Shown: in pieces, positions 1 to 8,364 of the stretch
Numbering within the stretch: the stretch's first letter is position 1
Layout of the letters: every line of letters starts with the position of its first letter
NCBI GenBank assembly: GCA_018903015.1
Contig: JAHIPR010000206.1
Location: forward strand, 1-24,146
Reading direction: 5' to 3'
DNA length: 24,146 nucleotides
From: a bacterium
GTDB lineage: Bacteria; Atribacterota; JS1; SB-45; 34-128
Position numbers and translations under genes: made by a program
Notes under the pieces: generated by a model
The model's database searches: none
The model's input: only the letters and a program-made list of their open reading frames with translations
Told to the model about the DNA's origin: nothing

Positions 1-85
1 AGAAAGATAAATATACTTGAGGTTTCTAGGAAGATATAATAAGATACTAGAAGATACTTTAATTGTATAGGAATTTCCTTGTTCT

Positions 86-290
86 GTAGGGGCCTGTCCT
101 CGTGAAAACGGGTCAGATAAATCCGACCTCTACTTAAAAAGCAATACTTTATACGAAAAAAGTTTTGAATTATGGTTTTTTGCTAATATAGTAGAGGCAC
201 GGCGTGCCGTGTCTTTTTGTAGTGGGTTACCGGGTGGCCAATACAGACTGGAAGATCTTTATAAAAAACGCAATACTCGATACGAATTAC
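86..290. repeat. Intergenic palindromic repeat modules
   Basis: No gene is visible in positions 1-339. The stretch holds short repeat modules that recur elsewhere in the window: a GTC-AGATAAATCC-GAC hairpin near 110-127 (compare 15001-15017), a CACGGC/GCCGTG inverted repeat near 197-210 followed by a T-run, and AATACT...ATACG-type fragments near 142-150 and 270-281. These look like dispersed intergenic repeats rather than regulatory elements of the downstream gene. The hairpin at 197-220 could act as a terminator for a gene upstream of the window. Confidence 0.5.
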
Positions 291-339
291 TATTCACTTT
301 CGACTAATTTAAAATTTAAATTAAAGGAGACACAACTAT

Positions 340-1644
340 ATGAGCAAATTCATTTCCCTTAAAACCAGTTTACCCGGGCCAAAGTCCCAGGAAATAGCCC
401 AAAGAAGAGAAAAATATATCGCCAAACCTATGGGCAGTTCCCTTTCTCCCTGTTATATTGCCCACGGTGAGGGAGCCTTAGTAACCGATGTAGATGGTAA
501 TCAGTTTATCGACCTTACCGGTGGTTGGGGGTGTCTGGCCGTAGGGCATACCCATAAGAAAGTGGTAGCTGCAGTTAAAGACCAGGCAGAAAAGTATCTG
601 CATACCGATTTTACAGTTGTTCCCTATGAATCTCTGGTAGAATTAGCCGAGAAACTGGTAAAGTTGGCTCCCGGTGATACCCCCAAAGCAGCTGCCTTTT
701 TTAACTCCGGTGCAGAAGCAGTAGAAAATGCGGTAAAGATTGCCCGGGCCTATACCAAAAGACCGGCGATCATCGTCTTTGAAAATGCCTTCCATGGCCG
801 CACTCTTCTAACTATGACTATGACTCATAAGGCTATGCCTTACAAGTACCACTTCGGACCCTTTGCCCCCGAGATATACCGGCTGCCTTTTCCCAGTCTT
901 TCTCATCCTATGGTAAAAATTGAGGATTTTGAAAAGATACTTGTAAATACTGTAACCCCTGACTCTGTTGCTGCTATAGTGATTGAACCCATCCAGGGAG
1001 AAGGAGGGTTTAATGTCCCCCAGGAGGGATTTTTAGAATACTTGAGAAAACTGACCGATAAATACGGTATGTTACTCATAACCGATGAGATTCAAAGTGG
1101 TATAGGCCGAACTGGAAAGTTTTATGCCATAGAGAATTGGAGAGTAGAACCAGACATAATCTGCCTGGCTAAATCTTTAGCTGCCGGCCTGCCCCTTTCA
1201 GCAGTAATTGCTAAAAAAGAGATTACCGATTCTCTCCCCGGAGGATGTATCGGTGGAACCTATGTAGGTAACCCGCTAGCCTGCCGGGCAGCCCTGGAGG
1301 TGATAAATATTATTGAAGAAGAAAATCTCTTAGACAGAGCACTAAAGATTGGAGAAAGATTGAAAGAACGCTTCCTTCAAATGAAAGACAGCCATCCCTT
1401 AATAGGAGAGATTCGGGGTATAGGTGCGATGAGGGCTATAGAATTGGTAAAAGACCAAAAGACCAAGGAACCGGCTGCTCAGGAAACAGCCCAGATTGTT
1501 CAGGAATGCATAAAGAACGGAGTATTTATTGCCACTGCCGGAATCAATAAAAACCTTCTTAGGATGTTAGTCTCTTTAGAGATTACTGATGAACAGTTAG
1601 ATGAGGCTTTAGACGTGTTGGAGAGGGCAATAGGTAAAATTTAA
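340..1644 (+). CDS. Class III aminotransferase, GabT-like
   Basis: A 434-residue PLP-dependent class III (omega-amino acid) aminotransferase, best matching the 4-aminobutyrate/ornithine-type subgroup. It would move the amino group of an omega-amino acid to 2-oxoglutarate or pyruvate in the cytoplasm. Visible motifs: GDGxxxxDxxGG-like entry around residues 44-62, phosphate-cup SGAEAVE at 123-129, NAFHGRT at 149-155, the cofactor-binding ITDEIQSGIGRTG at 247-259, and the Schiff-base lysine in CLAKSLAAG (K278). Length is normal for the family. Start ATG has an AAAGGAGA ribosome site about 10 bases upstream. It is followed by a GTPase gene and a sodium antiporter. The substrate cannot be fixed from sequence alone; GABA, beta-alanine and ornithine-like substrates are all possible. 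Confidence 0.9.
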   Translation: MSKFISLKTSLPGPKSQEIAQRREKYIAKPMGSSLSPCYIAHGEGALVTDVDGNQFIDLTGGWGCLAVGHTHKKVVAAVKDQAEKYLHTDFTVVPYESLVELAEKLVKLAPGDTPKAAAFFNSGAEAVENAVKIARAYTKRPAIIVFENAFHGRTLLTMTMTHKAMPYKYHFGPFAPEIYRLPFPSLSHPMVKIEDFEKILVNTVTPDSVAAIVIEPIQGEGGFNVPQEGFLEYLRKLTDKYGMLLITDEIQSGIGRTGKFYAIENWRVEPDIICLAKSLAAGLPLSAVIAKKEITDSLPGGCIGGTYVGNPLACRAALEVINIIEEENLLDRALKIGERLKERFLQMKDSHPLIGEIRGIGAMRAIELVKDQKTKEPAAQETAQIVQECIKNGVFIATAGINKNLLRMLVSLEITDEQLDEALDVLERAIGKI

Positions 1645-1674
1645 AAAAAATTTAAAAAAAATAAATAAAAAAAG

Positions 1675-1699
1675 AGGAATTTGAAAAGTTTTGTCGAAT
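1675..1699 (+). promoter_or_regulatory. SigH-like promoter
   Basis: AGGAAT at 1675-1680 and GTCGAAT at 1693-1699, separated by 12 bases, match the known Spo0H/SigH promoter pattern (AGGAwwT, 11-12 bases, GAAT). It sits about 30 bases upstream of the GTG start at 1730. An element with identical spacing occurs at 12351-12375. The match to the SigH consensus is from knowledge of Firmicutes promoters; use by this organism is inferred. Confidence 0.5.
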
Positions 1700-1729
1700 A
1701 AGTAATAATATTAAGAGGAGGTTTTTTTA

Positions 1730-3055
1730 GTGAATAAAATTAAAGTCATCATCATGGGAGCTGCTGGAAGAGATTTTCATAATTTTAATGTATACTTTAG
1801 AAATAATCAAAATTATGAGGTGGTTGCCTTTACCGCTACTCAAATACCTGATATTGCAGGTAGAAAATATCCTGTTGAACTTTCTGGTTCTTTATACCCT
1901 GAAGGCATACCTATATATCCAGAAGAAGAATTACCTGATTTAATTAAAAAAAACCAAATAGATCAGGTAATTTTTGCTTATAGCGATCTTCCTCATCAGT
2001 ATGTTATGGATAAGGCCTCAATAGTTTTAGCTAATGGGTCAGATTTTAGATTAATGGGACCCAAGAGTACTATGTTAAAATCTAAACTTCCTGTGGTATC
2101 TATATGCGCGGTGAGAACTGGCTGTGGCAAGAGTCAAACCACTCGCAAAGTAACAGATATATTGAAAAAGAAAGGATATAAAATAGCTGTAATAAGGCAT
2201 CCTATGCCCTATGGTGATCTTAAAAAACAAATCTGGCAAAGATATGAGACTTATGCTGATTTAGATCGTTATAATTGTACTATTGAAGAAAGAGAAGAAT
2301 ATGAACCCCATCTGGATAGAGGTAACATCCTTTACGCTGGAGTAGATTATCAAGAAATATTAACTAGAGCAGAAAAAGATGTAGATATAATTGTCTGGGA
2401 TGGAGGAAATAACGACCTGCCTTTTTATAAGCCGGATTTACATATTGTAGTCACTGACCCTCATCGAGCTGGTCATGAGATGACTTATTATCCTGGAGAA
2501 GCTAACCTCAGGATGGCAGATGTTGCAGTAATTAATAAAATAGATACTGCTTATCCGGATAAAATAAATTTACTTAGAGAGAATATTTATAAGTTAGCAC
2601 CAAATGCGGTGGTAGTAGATGCTGCTTCTCCTCTCACTATAGACCATCCAGAACTTATTAGAGGTAAAAAAGTTTTGGTAGTTGAAGATGGTCCAACTTT
2701 AACTCATGGTGAGATGAAATATGGTGCAGGGGTGGTGGCTGCTCAAAAATATGGGGCAAAAGAGATTATAGATCCCCGTCCTTATACCATTGGCACCATC
2801 AAAGATACCTATACAAAATATCCCGGGATAGGGACACTGCTACCGGCAATGGGATATGGTAAAAAACAGATTCAGGAACTGGAAGATACCATAAATGCTG
2901 TTGATTGTGATATAGTAATTATTGGTACTCCTATTGATTTATCCCGAATTATTAAGATTAACAAGAAATCGATCAGAGTAAAATATGAACTTCAAGAGAT
3001 TGGCAGGCCAAATTTAGAAGAAGTCTTGAGTCAAAAAATTAAAGACAGGGGGTGA
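1730..3055 (+). CDS. COG2403-type P-loop GTPase (cyclic 2,3-diphosphoglycerate synthetase family)
   Basis: A 441-residue protein with an N-terminal Rossmann-like segment (IIMGAAGRDFHNFN, residues 7-20) followed by a P-loop domain: AVRTGCGKSQTTR at about 127-139, WDGGNNDLPF (Walker B region) and NKID for guanine specificity. This architecture is typical of predicted GTPases annotated as cyclic 2,3-diphosphoglycerate synthetase; that name comes from a methanogen enzyme, and the bacterial members have no firmly established reaction. The start is GTG, set by AAGAGGAGG eight bases upstream. It follows the aminotransferase by 85 A/T-rich bases and precedes the antiporter. Because a SigH-like promoter lies directly upstream, it may be transcribed separately from the aminotransferase. 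Confidence 0.8.
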   Translation: MNKIKVIIMGAAGRDFHNFNVYFRNNQNYEVVAFTATQIPDIAGRKYPVELSGSLYPEGIPIYPEEELPDLIKKNQIDQVIFAYSDLPHQYVMDKASIVLANGSDFRLMGPKSTMLKSKLPVVSICAVRTGCGKSQTTRKVTDILKKKGYKIAVIRHPMPYGDLKKQIWQRYETYADLDRYNCTIEEREEYEPHLDRGNILYAGVDYQEILTRAEKDVDIIVWDGGNNDLPFYKPDLHIVVTDPHRAGHEMTYYPGEANLRMADVAVINKIDTAYPDKINLLRENIYKLAPNAVVVDAASPLTIDHPELIRGKKVLVVEDGPTLTHGEMKYGAGVVAAQKYGAKEIIDPRPYTIGTIKDTYTKYPGIGTLLPAMGYGKKQIQELEDTINAVDCDIVIIGTPIDLSRIIKINKKSIRVKYELQEIGRPNLEEVLSQKIKDRG

Positions 3056-3144
3056 TATGTAAGGGTTAAAAATACTCAACAAATCAGCTGTAATTAAGTT
3101 TTGAAAAAATTTTATTTTTTAAATTAAGGAGGGTGAATTAAAAA

Positions 3145-4824
3145 ATGTATCACTGGAACAAGTATAAGGGTTTATTATTATTGACTTTGATGATATTTAT
3201 GTTCTTTATATTATCCGGAATGGCTTTGGCTGCTGAAGAAGAAGTAGCAAAAAATTACGGTTTCTTATCTTTATTGCCACCATTAGTGGCTATTGTTCTT
3301 TGTTTTTTAACTAAACAAGTTTTAGCTTCTCTGTTTATCGGTGTATGGGTAGGAGCCACTATCTTAATAGGGTGGAATCCCATAAGCGGGGTTACTAAAA
3401 CCTTGGGTTATATTGTAGGGAATGCAGCAGATAGTTGGAATGCTACTATCTTACTATTTGACTTTATGGTTGGGGGGCTTATTGGGTTAATCTATCTTTC
3501 TGGTGGAGCCCAAGCCTTTGTTAAGAGTGTTACTAATAAAGTAAAGACTGCTCGTGGTGGACAAGTTGCTGCCTGGTTATTCGGATTAGTCATTTTCTTT
3601 GATGACTATGCCAATACTGCTGTGGTGGGAAATGCCTTTAGGGCAGTATCTGATAAGTTGCGTATGTCTCGAGAAAAATTTTCTTATATTGTAGATTCTA
3701 CCGCTGCCCCAGTAGCCTCTATAGCTCTGATTTCTACTTGGGTTGGTTATGAGGTAGGGCTTATCGGTGATGCTATTGAAGGCACTTCAGTTGCTATGAC
3801 TCCCTATTCTATTTTTTTACATTCTATACCTTATAGCTTTTATAGCATCTTTGCTATAATATTGGTTCTGGCCATTGCCTTATCCGGAAGGGATTATGGT
3901 CCTATGTTAAAAGCTGAATACCGTACAAGGACTACTGGTAAAGTCTTCCGGGATGGAGCAACCCCGCTTTCTGGTAGTAGTCAATTAAGAATGTTAGAAA
4001 ATGTTCCTCAGAAGACTATGAATATGGTTGTGCCTCTCGTAGTTCTAGTAGGAATTAGTATGTTTGGAATGTGGTGGACTGGGGGAGGAACTTCCGCTGA
4101 ATCATTTACTGCCGCAATTTCTGATGCTGATGCTATGACTGCTCTTTTATGGGGAGCTTCTTTTGCAGTAATTATTGCCATAATTATGTATAAAGCTCAA
4201 GGTATCGGAACCTTAGCCGATATGATGGATGCATTTATTGATGGAGCTAAAATGATGGTTTTAGCTAACTTGATCTTACTTTCTGCCTGGTCAATCGGTG
4301 ATGTTTGCAGTGATATAGGGACTGCTCCTTATATAGTAGATGCTGCTAAAGGAGTAATTTCACCGCTTTTATTACCTATGGTTATGTTTTTAATCTGTAA
4401 CCTGATTTCCTTTGCTACCGGTACTTCCTGGGGGACCATGGCTATTGCGGTACCCATAGCTGTTCCATTAGCCCTTGCTTTAGGTGTTCCTTTACCTTTG
4501 GCAGTATCAGCAATACTCACTGGATCAGTTATGGGAGACCATTGCTCTCCACTTTCTGATACCACTATTATGTCTTCGATGTTCTCTGGTTCTGATCATA
4601 TCGATCATGTTAAGACTCAGATACCTTATGCCCTCACTGCTTCCGGAGTCGCTGTATTAGGTTACATCCTGGCCGGAACTGGTATGTCAGTAGGTTTAGT
4701 ATTGCCTTTAGGATTAATATTATTGGTAATTCTACTTTACCTATTTTCATCAATATCCGCAAAATCAGCTGGAATTTCCTTCCCTTTGTCTGAACTTAAA
4801 GCGAAGGAAGCAGAAAAAGTTTAA
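3145..4824 (+). CDS. NhaC-family Na+/H+ antiporter
   Basis: A 559-residue polytopic membrane protein of the NhaC family (COG1757). It has an N-terminal hydrophobic segment ending SGMALAAEEE, which looks like a cleavable signal peptide (residues 1-29 or so). There follow roughly a dozen hydrophobic helices, the buried charged motif FFDDYANT at 151-158, and GDHCSPLSDTT near 465-475, both hallmark regions of NhaC-like transporters. The role would be exchange of sodium for protons, or an organic substrate pair, at the cytoplasmic membrane. An AAGGAGGG ribosome site precedes the ATG. Proximity to an aminotransferase may mean that it exchanges an amino acid-derived solute, but that is speculation. 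Confidence 0.88.
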   Translation: MYHWNKYKGLLLLTLMIFMFFILSGMALAAEEEVAKNYGFLSLLPPLVAIVLCFLTKQVLASLFIGVWVGATILIGWNPISGVTKTLGYIVGNAADSWNATILLFDFMVGGLIGLIYLSGGAQAFVKSVTNKVKTARGGQVAAWLFGLVIFFDDYANTAVVGNAFRAVSDKLRMSREKFSYIVDSTAAPVASIALISTWVGYEVGLIGDAIEGTSVAMTPYSIFLHSIPYSFYSIFAIILVLAIALSGRDYGPMLKAEYRTRTTGKVFRDGATPLSGSSQLRMLENVPQKTMNMVVPLVVLVGISMFGMWWTGGGTSAESFTAAISDADAMTALLWGASFAVIIAIIMYKAQGIGTLADMMDAFIDGAKMMVLANLILLSAWSIGDVCSDIGTAPYIVDAAKGVISPLLLPMVMFLICNLISFATGTSWGTMAIAVPIAVPLALALGVPLPLAVSAILTGSVMGDHCSPLSDTTIMSSMFSGSDHIDHVKTQIPYALTASGVAVLGYILAGTGMSVGLVLPLGLILLVILLYLFSSISAKSAGISFPLSELKAKEAEKV

Positions 4825-4854
4825 AGTATATTTAGTTTTGTAATGAATAATTCA

Positions 4855-4905
4855 AAATGAGGCCATCTTGTCTTGGTTTTAAAAAAAGGCAAGATGGCTT
4901 CATTT
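4855..4905 (+). terminator. Hairpin terminator after nhaC-like gene
   Basis: A 16-base arm at 4855-4870 (AAATGAGGCCATCTTG) pairs with 4890-4905 with a single mismatch, around a 19-base A/T-rich loop. The position 30 bases after the stop fits a transcription terminator. The T-run after the stem is weak, but the A-run and T-run flanking the stem could work in either direction. The rest of 4906-5056 is A/T-rich leader with no other recognisable structure. Confidence 0.65.
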
Positions 4906-5056
4906 AGTGTTATGTGGTCAAATTTAATGAAAACAATTATTACTATTAATATTTTTACAGTTTTATGAATAAACATAGCTGAAATAAAAGTAATTTTTTA
5001 AAAGTATATTTTGAAACTTATAATTTTGATATGAATTAATGTAGGAGAAAAAACCA

Positions 5057-7222
5057 ATGTTTAAAGCAAACAAAGAAAATCAAAAATTATTAACATCTTT
5101 TGAATTCGAGCCGGGAAAAGTGGAAAAAGGTTACACTGATAGGCGTTTATACATTAACCTTTCAGAAAATAAGATTGAAGAAAAACCCATTGACCTTCAG
5201 GTAAAGGAAACCTTTACCGGAGGACGTGGTTATGGCATATGGTATTTATGGGATGCTGTTTCTTCAAAGACAAAATGGAACGACCCAGAAAATGAAATCA
5301 TCTTTTGTACCGGGCCTATTTGCGGAGTTACTCAATATTCCGGTACCGGCAAGACCCACGTAGTCACTCTTTCACCGGAGACCGGAACAGTTAATGATAA
5401 TAATGCAGGAGGCTATCTCGCTCCTTTTTTGAAATTTTCAGGTTGGGACCTTTTAGAAATTCAAGGCAAAGCCAAAGAAGATGTGATTATTTTTATCGAT
5501 GGAAATAAAGGAAAAGTTATTATTGAAGAAGTTACGGGAATAAATTCAGATACTTATTTACTGATCGAAAAACTGACTGAAAGATATGCTGATGATGAAA
5601 AAGATAAAAGAAATCTTAGCATTGTTTCTTCCGGAAGAGGTGCAGAAAATACTAATTTAGGAATTCTAAATATTACCTGGTATGATGTGCGCCGCAGGAA
5701 AGTTCGGATTAAACAAGCGGGGCGCGGAGGAACAGGTAGTGTTTTCCGGGATAAGAAAATTTTGGCAATTGTTATAAAATATGCCGGGGTAAATGCGGGC
5801 TCTAATCATGCAGCTTATCCCGAGCTTATTACAGAGGCCGGGCGAAGATTAACTAAAGAAATATTGGGATTAGATCATGTTCAAAACGGAATGCGAGAGA
5901 TAGGAACGGTTAATTTATTAGACCATATGCAGAATTATCATTGCTTGCCCGTCCATAATTTTAAATTTGGTTCACATCCGGATGCTTTTAAAATAAATGC
6001 TAAAATATGGCATCAGCGCATGACCCAGAATCAGGCAGGTGATTCCTGTTGGATGGGTTGCGCCATGCGTTGTTCTCATGCAGTAGATGGATTTGAATTG
6101 ACTACCGGACCTTTAAAAGGAGAAAAAGTTTTGGTGGATGGACCAGAATATGAAACTACTGCCGGATTTGGAGGAAATTGCGGATGTTTTGACCCTGATT
6201 TTATCTTGGAAGCCAATTTTTATTGTGATAATTACGGAATAGATACTATCGGAGTTAGTACCACGATGGCTTTTCTTATGGAGTGCTACGAAAATAATAT
6301 TATAAACAAAGAAATGACTGAGGGTTTAGAACTTAACTTTGGAAATACAAAAGCAGCTTTAGAATTAATTCACCAGATGGCAGAAGGGAAAGGATTTGGG
6401 AAAATTGCCGGGTTAGGAATTCGGCAGATAAAGAAAATATTAGTAGAGAAATATGGTGCAGATGTAAAATTTTTACAGGATATCGGTATGGAATGTAAGG
6501 GGATGGAATTTTCTGAATATGTAACTAAAGAATCTTTAGCCCAGCAGGGAGGATATGGAATAGCCAACAAAGGGCCTCAACATGATGAGTCCTGGCTTAT
6601 CTTTATGGACCAGGTAAATAACCAGATTCCTACTTTTGAGGACAAGGCCGAAGCACTCCATTATTTTCCCTTATTCCGAACCTGGTTTTCTATTGTCGGT
6701 CTCTGTAAATTACCCTGGAATGATATTGAGCCAGAAGATAATAAACAGAAGTATCATGGAATGGAAGCAGCAAAAGTTCCCGAACATGTGGAAAATTATT
6801 GCTGGCTTTTTGAAGGAGTTACTGGCAAACATATTAGTCCTGAAGAATTAATTTTACAATCAGAAAGAGTTCATAACCTCCAGAGATTATTTAATCTTAA
6901 GATGGGTTTTGGTACTCGTAAACATGATATAATTCCCTATAGGGCTATGGGACCGGTAACAGCCGAAGAATATGAATCGCGAAAGGAACTTTATGATCAA
7001 CAACTTCAAGAGATAATTAAATTTAATATTAAAGGGAAAACAACTAAAGAGAAGATGAAAGCTCTGAGAGCTTATCGAGAAGAACAGTATCAGAAACTTT
7101 GTGATGCGGTTTATAAGCGAAGAGGGTGGGATTCTAATGGTGTGCCTACTTTAGAAAATATTAAAAAATTAAAGATAAATTTTCCGGAAGTGGTAGAGAT
7201 GGTGAAAAAATATAAGTCATGA
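5057..7222 (+). CDS. Aldehyde:ferredoxin oxidoreductase (AOR) family protein
   Basis: A 721-residue tungsten- or molybdenum-pterin oxidoreductase of the AOR family. It has an N-terminal pterin-binding domain with FTGGRGYG (53-60), CTGPICGVTQYSG (84-96) and NDNNAGGYLAPFLK (113-126), then the Fe-S helical domain. Cluster ligands are C331, C335 and C339 (SCWMGCAMRC) plus the distal C550 (VGLCKLPWND). The classical archaeal AOR triad is C-x2-C-x3-C; here it reads C-x3-C-x3-C. DGPEYETTAGFG (361-372) is the cofactor-proximal segment. Such enzymes oxidise aldehydes or reduce acids with ferredoxin; the W-enzyme BamB of benzoyl-CoA reductase belongs to the same family. Start ATG follows TAGGAG. The stop overlaps the start of the MoaD-like gene (ATGA), so the two are translationally coupled. 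Substrate unknown. Confidence 0.93.
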   Translation: MFKANKENQKLLTSFEFEPGKVEKGYTDRRLYINLSENKIEEKPIDLQVKETFTGGRGYGIWYLWDAVSSKTKWNDPENEIIFCTGPICGVTQYSGTGKTHVVTLSPETGTVNDNNAGGYLAPFLKFSGWDLLEIQGKAKEDVIIFIDGNKGKVIIEEVTGINSDTYLLIEKLTERYADDEKDKRNLSIVSSGRGAENTNLGILNITWYDVRRRKVRIKQAGRGGTGSVFRDKKILAIVIKYAGVNAGSNHAAYPELITEAGRRLTKEILGLDHVQNGMREIGTVNLLDHMQNYHCLPVHNFKFGSHPDAFKINAKIWHQRMTQNQAGDSCWMGCAMRCSHAVDGFELTTGPLKGEKVLVDGPEYETTAGFGGNCGCFDPDFILEANFYCDNYGIDTIGVSTTMAFLMECYENNIINKEMTEGLELNFGNTKAALELIHQMAEGKGFGKIAGLGIRQIKKILVEKYGADVKFLQDIGMECKGMEFSEYVTKESLAQQGGYGIANKGPQHDESWLIFMDQVNNQIPTFEDKAEALHYFPLFRTWFSIVGLCKLPWNDIEPEDNKQKYHGMEAAKVPEHVENYCWLFEGVTGKHISPEELILQSERVHNLQRLFNLKMGFGTRKHDIIPYRAMGPVTAEEYESRKELYDQQLQEIIKFNIKGKTTKEKMKALRAYREEQYQKLCDAVYKRRGWDSNGVPTLENIKKLKINFPEVVEMVKKYKS

Positions 7223-7416
7223 TTAAAGTAAATGGAAGAGATAAAGAATGGCAAGAAAATTTAACCGTTGATCTTCTGCTGGAGAAGTGTAAATATACTT
7301 TTCCTTTAATAATGGTAAAGATTAACGGCAAATATATTCCCAAGGAAAAATATAAAGATACCGCGATTATAGATGGAGACGATGTCCAGGTAATTCATTC
7401 AATTGCCGGTGGGTAG
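7219..7416 (+). CDS. MoaD/ThiS-like sulfur carrier protein
   Basis: A 65-residue beta-grasp protein ending in the di-glycine tail (HSIAGG) that MoaD and ThiS proteins need for adenylation and thiocarboxylation. The GDDVQVIHSIAGG C-terminus is typical. It overlaps the AOR gene by four bases. Small MoaD-like genes directly after AOR genes are common in anaerobes, so the likely role is sulfur donation to the tungsto- or molybdopterin of the partner enzyme. No E1-like (MoeB/ThiF) activating enzyme is present in this window, so activation must rely on a gene elsewhere. Confidence 0.88.
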   Translation: MIKVNGRDKEWQENLTVDLLLEKCKYTFPLIMVKINGKYIPKEKYKDTAIIDGDDVQVIHSIAGG

Positions 7417-7464
7417 TAAGAATTTTTAATACAATTAATTTTAATTTAATTAGTGTAGATGATT

Positions 7465-7497
7465 AAAAGCAGAAGGTTAAAACCTTCTGCTTTTTTT
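7465..7497 (+). terminator. Intrinsic terminator of the AOR-moaD operon
   Basis: A perfect 14-base-pair inverted repeat (AAAAGCAGAAGGTT at 7465-7478 and its complement at 7481-7494), closed by a tiny loop and followed by a T-run (7491-7497). This is a textbook Rho-independent terminator 48 bases after the moaD-like stop. Confidence 0.95.
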
Positions 7498-7509
7498 GTG
7501 TTTGGCCTC

Positions 7510-7538
7510 TTGTAATTATCATAAAGTAATGATATTAT
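7510..7538 (+). promoter_or_regulatory. Sigma-A-type promoter of the dtxR-feoAB operon
   Basis: TTGTAA (7510-7515) and TATTAT (7533-7538) are separated by exactly 17 bases. Transcription would start near 7545, immediately before the operator-like site at 7548-7561. Confidence 0.65.
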
Positions 7539-7547
7539 TAAATAAAG

Positions 7548-7561
7548 TTAGGCACAGCTAA
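7548..7561 (+). promoter_or_regulatory. Candidate DtxR-type operator
   Basis: TTAGGCACAGCTAA is an imperfect palindrome resembling half-sites of DtxR/IdeR operators (TTAGGTTAGCCTAA type). It lies just downstream of the predicted -10 element. A second, similar imperfect palindrome, TTAAGCCTAGTTAA, occurs at 7606-7619, directly before the ribosome site. Autoregulation by the regulator encoded at 7639 is inferred. Confidence 0.4.
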
Positions 7562-7638
7562 TAAAGATAGGAACACTTATCAATAAAAAATAGTTTTAAA
7601 TAAGATTAAGCCTAGTTAAGAAGGGGAGTAAAAACTAA

Positions 7639-8127
7639 ATGACTACCCGAAATATGGAAGATTACCTGGAAGCGATATGGAATTTACAGGATAAAAAAGG
7701 ATATGTTAAAGCAAAAGATATTGCCGATAAATTAGAGGTAACCCGTCCCAGTGTATCTGAGATGATTAAAAAATTATCAGAAAATGAATATATAATTTAT
7801 GAAAAATATGGCGGAATTATATTTACAGCAAAAGGTAAAAAATTAGCCCAGGAGATTAAAAGGCGCCATACTTTATTGGTAGAGTTTTTAAAGATTATCG
7901 GAGTCGATGAACAAAATGCTCAACAGGATGCTTGCAAGTTAGAGCATGATGTTTCACCAGAAACCATAACCTGCCTGCTTGGATTTGTAGAATTCATTAG
8001 TTTGTTACCAGAAAGCTCCAAGTGGAAAGAAAATTTTCAAGAATATTTGAAAAAAAAAGGTTTGTTGGAAAGAAGTAGTAATAAAAATAAAAATTATAAA
8101 GAAAAAATATTAAAGGAGAGAGAATAA
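7639..8127 (+). CDS. DtxR/MntR-family metal-dependent repressor
   Basis: A 162-residue metalloregulator. The N-terminus is a winged helix (MEDYLEAIWNLQDKKG, then KAKDIADKLEVTRPSVSEMIKKL as recognition region, residues about 6-47), and the dimerisation/metal domain follows (RRHTLLVEFLKIIGVD near 74-89, and CKLEHDVSPETI near 97-109, containing the Cys, Glu and His ligands typical of the family). There is no C-terminal SH3 domain; the separate FeoA protein next door has that fold. It sits six bases upstream of feoA, so it most likely senses Fe(II) (or Mn(II)) and represses its own iron-uptake operon. A ribosome site AAGGGGAG precedes the ATG. Confidence 0.92.
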   Translation: MTTRNMEDYLEAIWNLQDKKGYVKAKDIADKLEVTRPSVSEMIKKLSENEYIIYEKYGGIIFTAKGKKLAQEIKRRHTLLVEFLKIIGVDEQNAQQDACKLEHDVSPETITCLLGFVEFISLLPESSKWKENFQEYLKKKGLLERSSNKNKNYKEKILKERE

Positions 8128-8133
8128 AAAGAT

Positions 8134-8364
8134 ATGACCATTACTTTGGATTCAATAGGCGAAAATCAAAAAGTAAAAGTTGTTAGTGTTTCCGGAGGAT
8201 GGGGGATAAGGCAACGCTTAGGTTGTTTAGGCATTCATCCCGGAGACATAATAACTGTAAAAAGGAGTGCTATTATGCGAGGACCTATTTTAATAAGTGT
8301 CCATGGGAACCAGGTTGCTTTAGGCAGAGGAGTGGCCAGAAGAGTTGTGGTGGAGGCAGAATAA
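8134..8364 (+). CDS. feoA: FeoA, ferrous iron transport accessory protein
   Basis: A 76-residue SH3-like FeoA domain protein: GGWGIRQRLGCLGIHPGD and GPILISVHGNQVALGRGVA are characteristic. It is cytoplasmic and works with FeoB in Fe(II) import. It starts six bases after the regulator stop, and its TAA stop shares one base with the feoB ATG (TAATG), indicating translational coupling. Confidence 0.93.
   Translation: MTITLDSIGENQKVKVVSVSGGWGIRQRLGCLGIHPGDIITVKRSAIMRGPILISVHGNQVALGRGVARRVVVEAE

Noticed and set aside
4329..4565. Reverse-strand open frame inside the NhaC-like gene
   Set aside because: Composition mirrors the antisense of membrane helices, with no ribosome site or family resemblance; the forward gene explains the sequence.
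8199..8363. N-terminal extension of FeoB into the feoA gene
   Set aside because: The extension is the out-of-frame reading of feoA; the GTPase G1 motif starts right after the ATG at 8364, which is coupled to the feoA stop.
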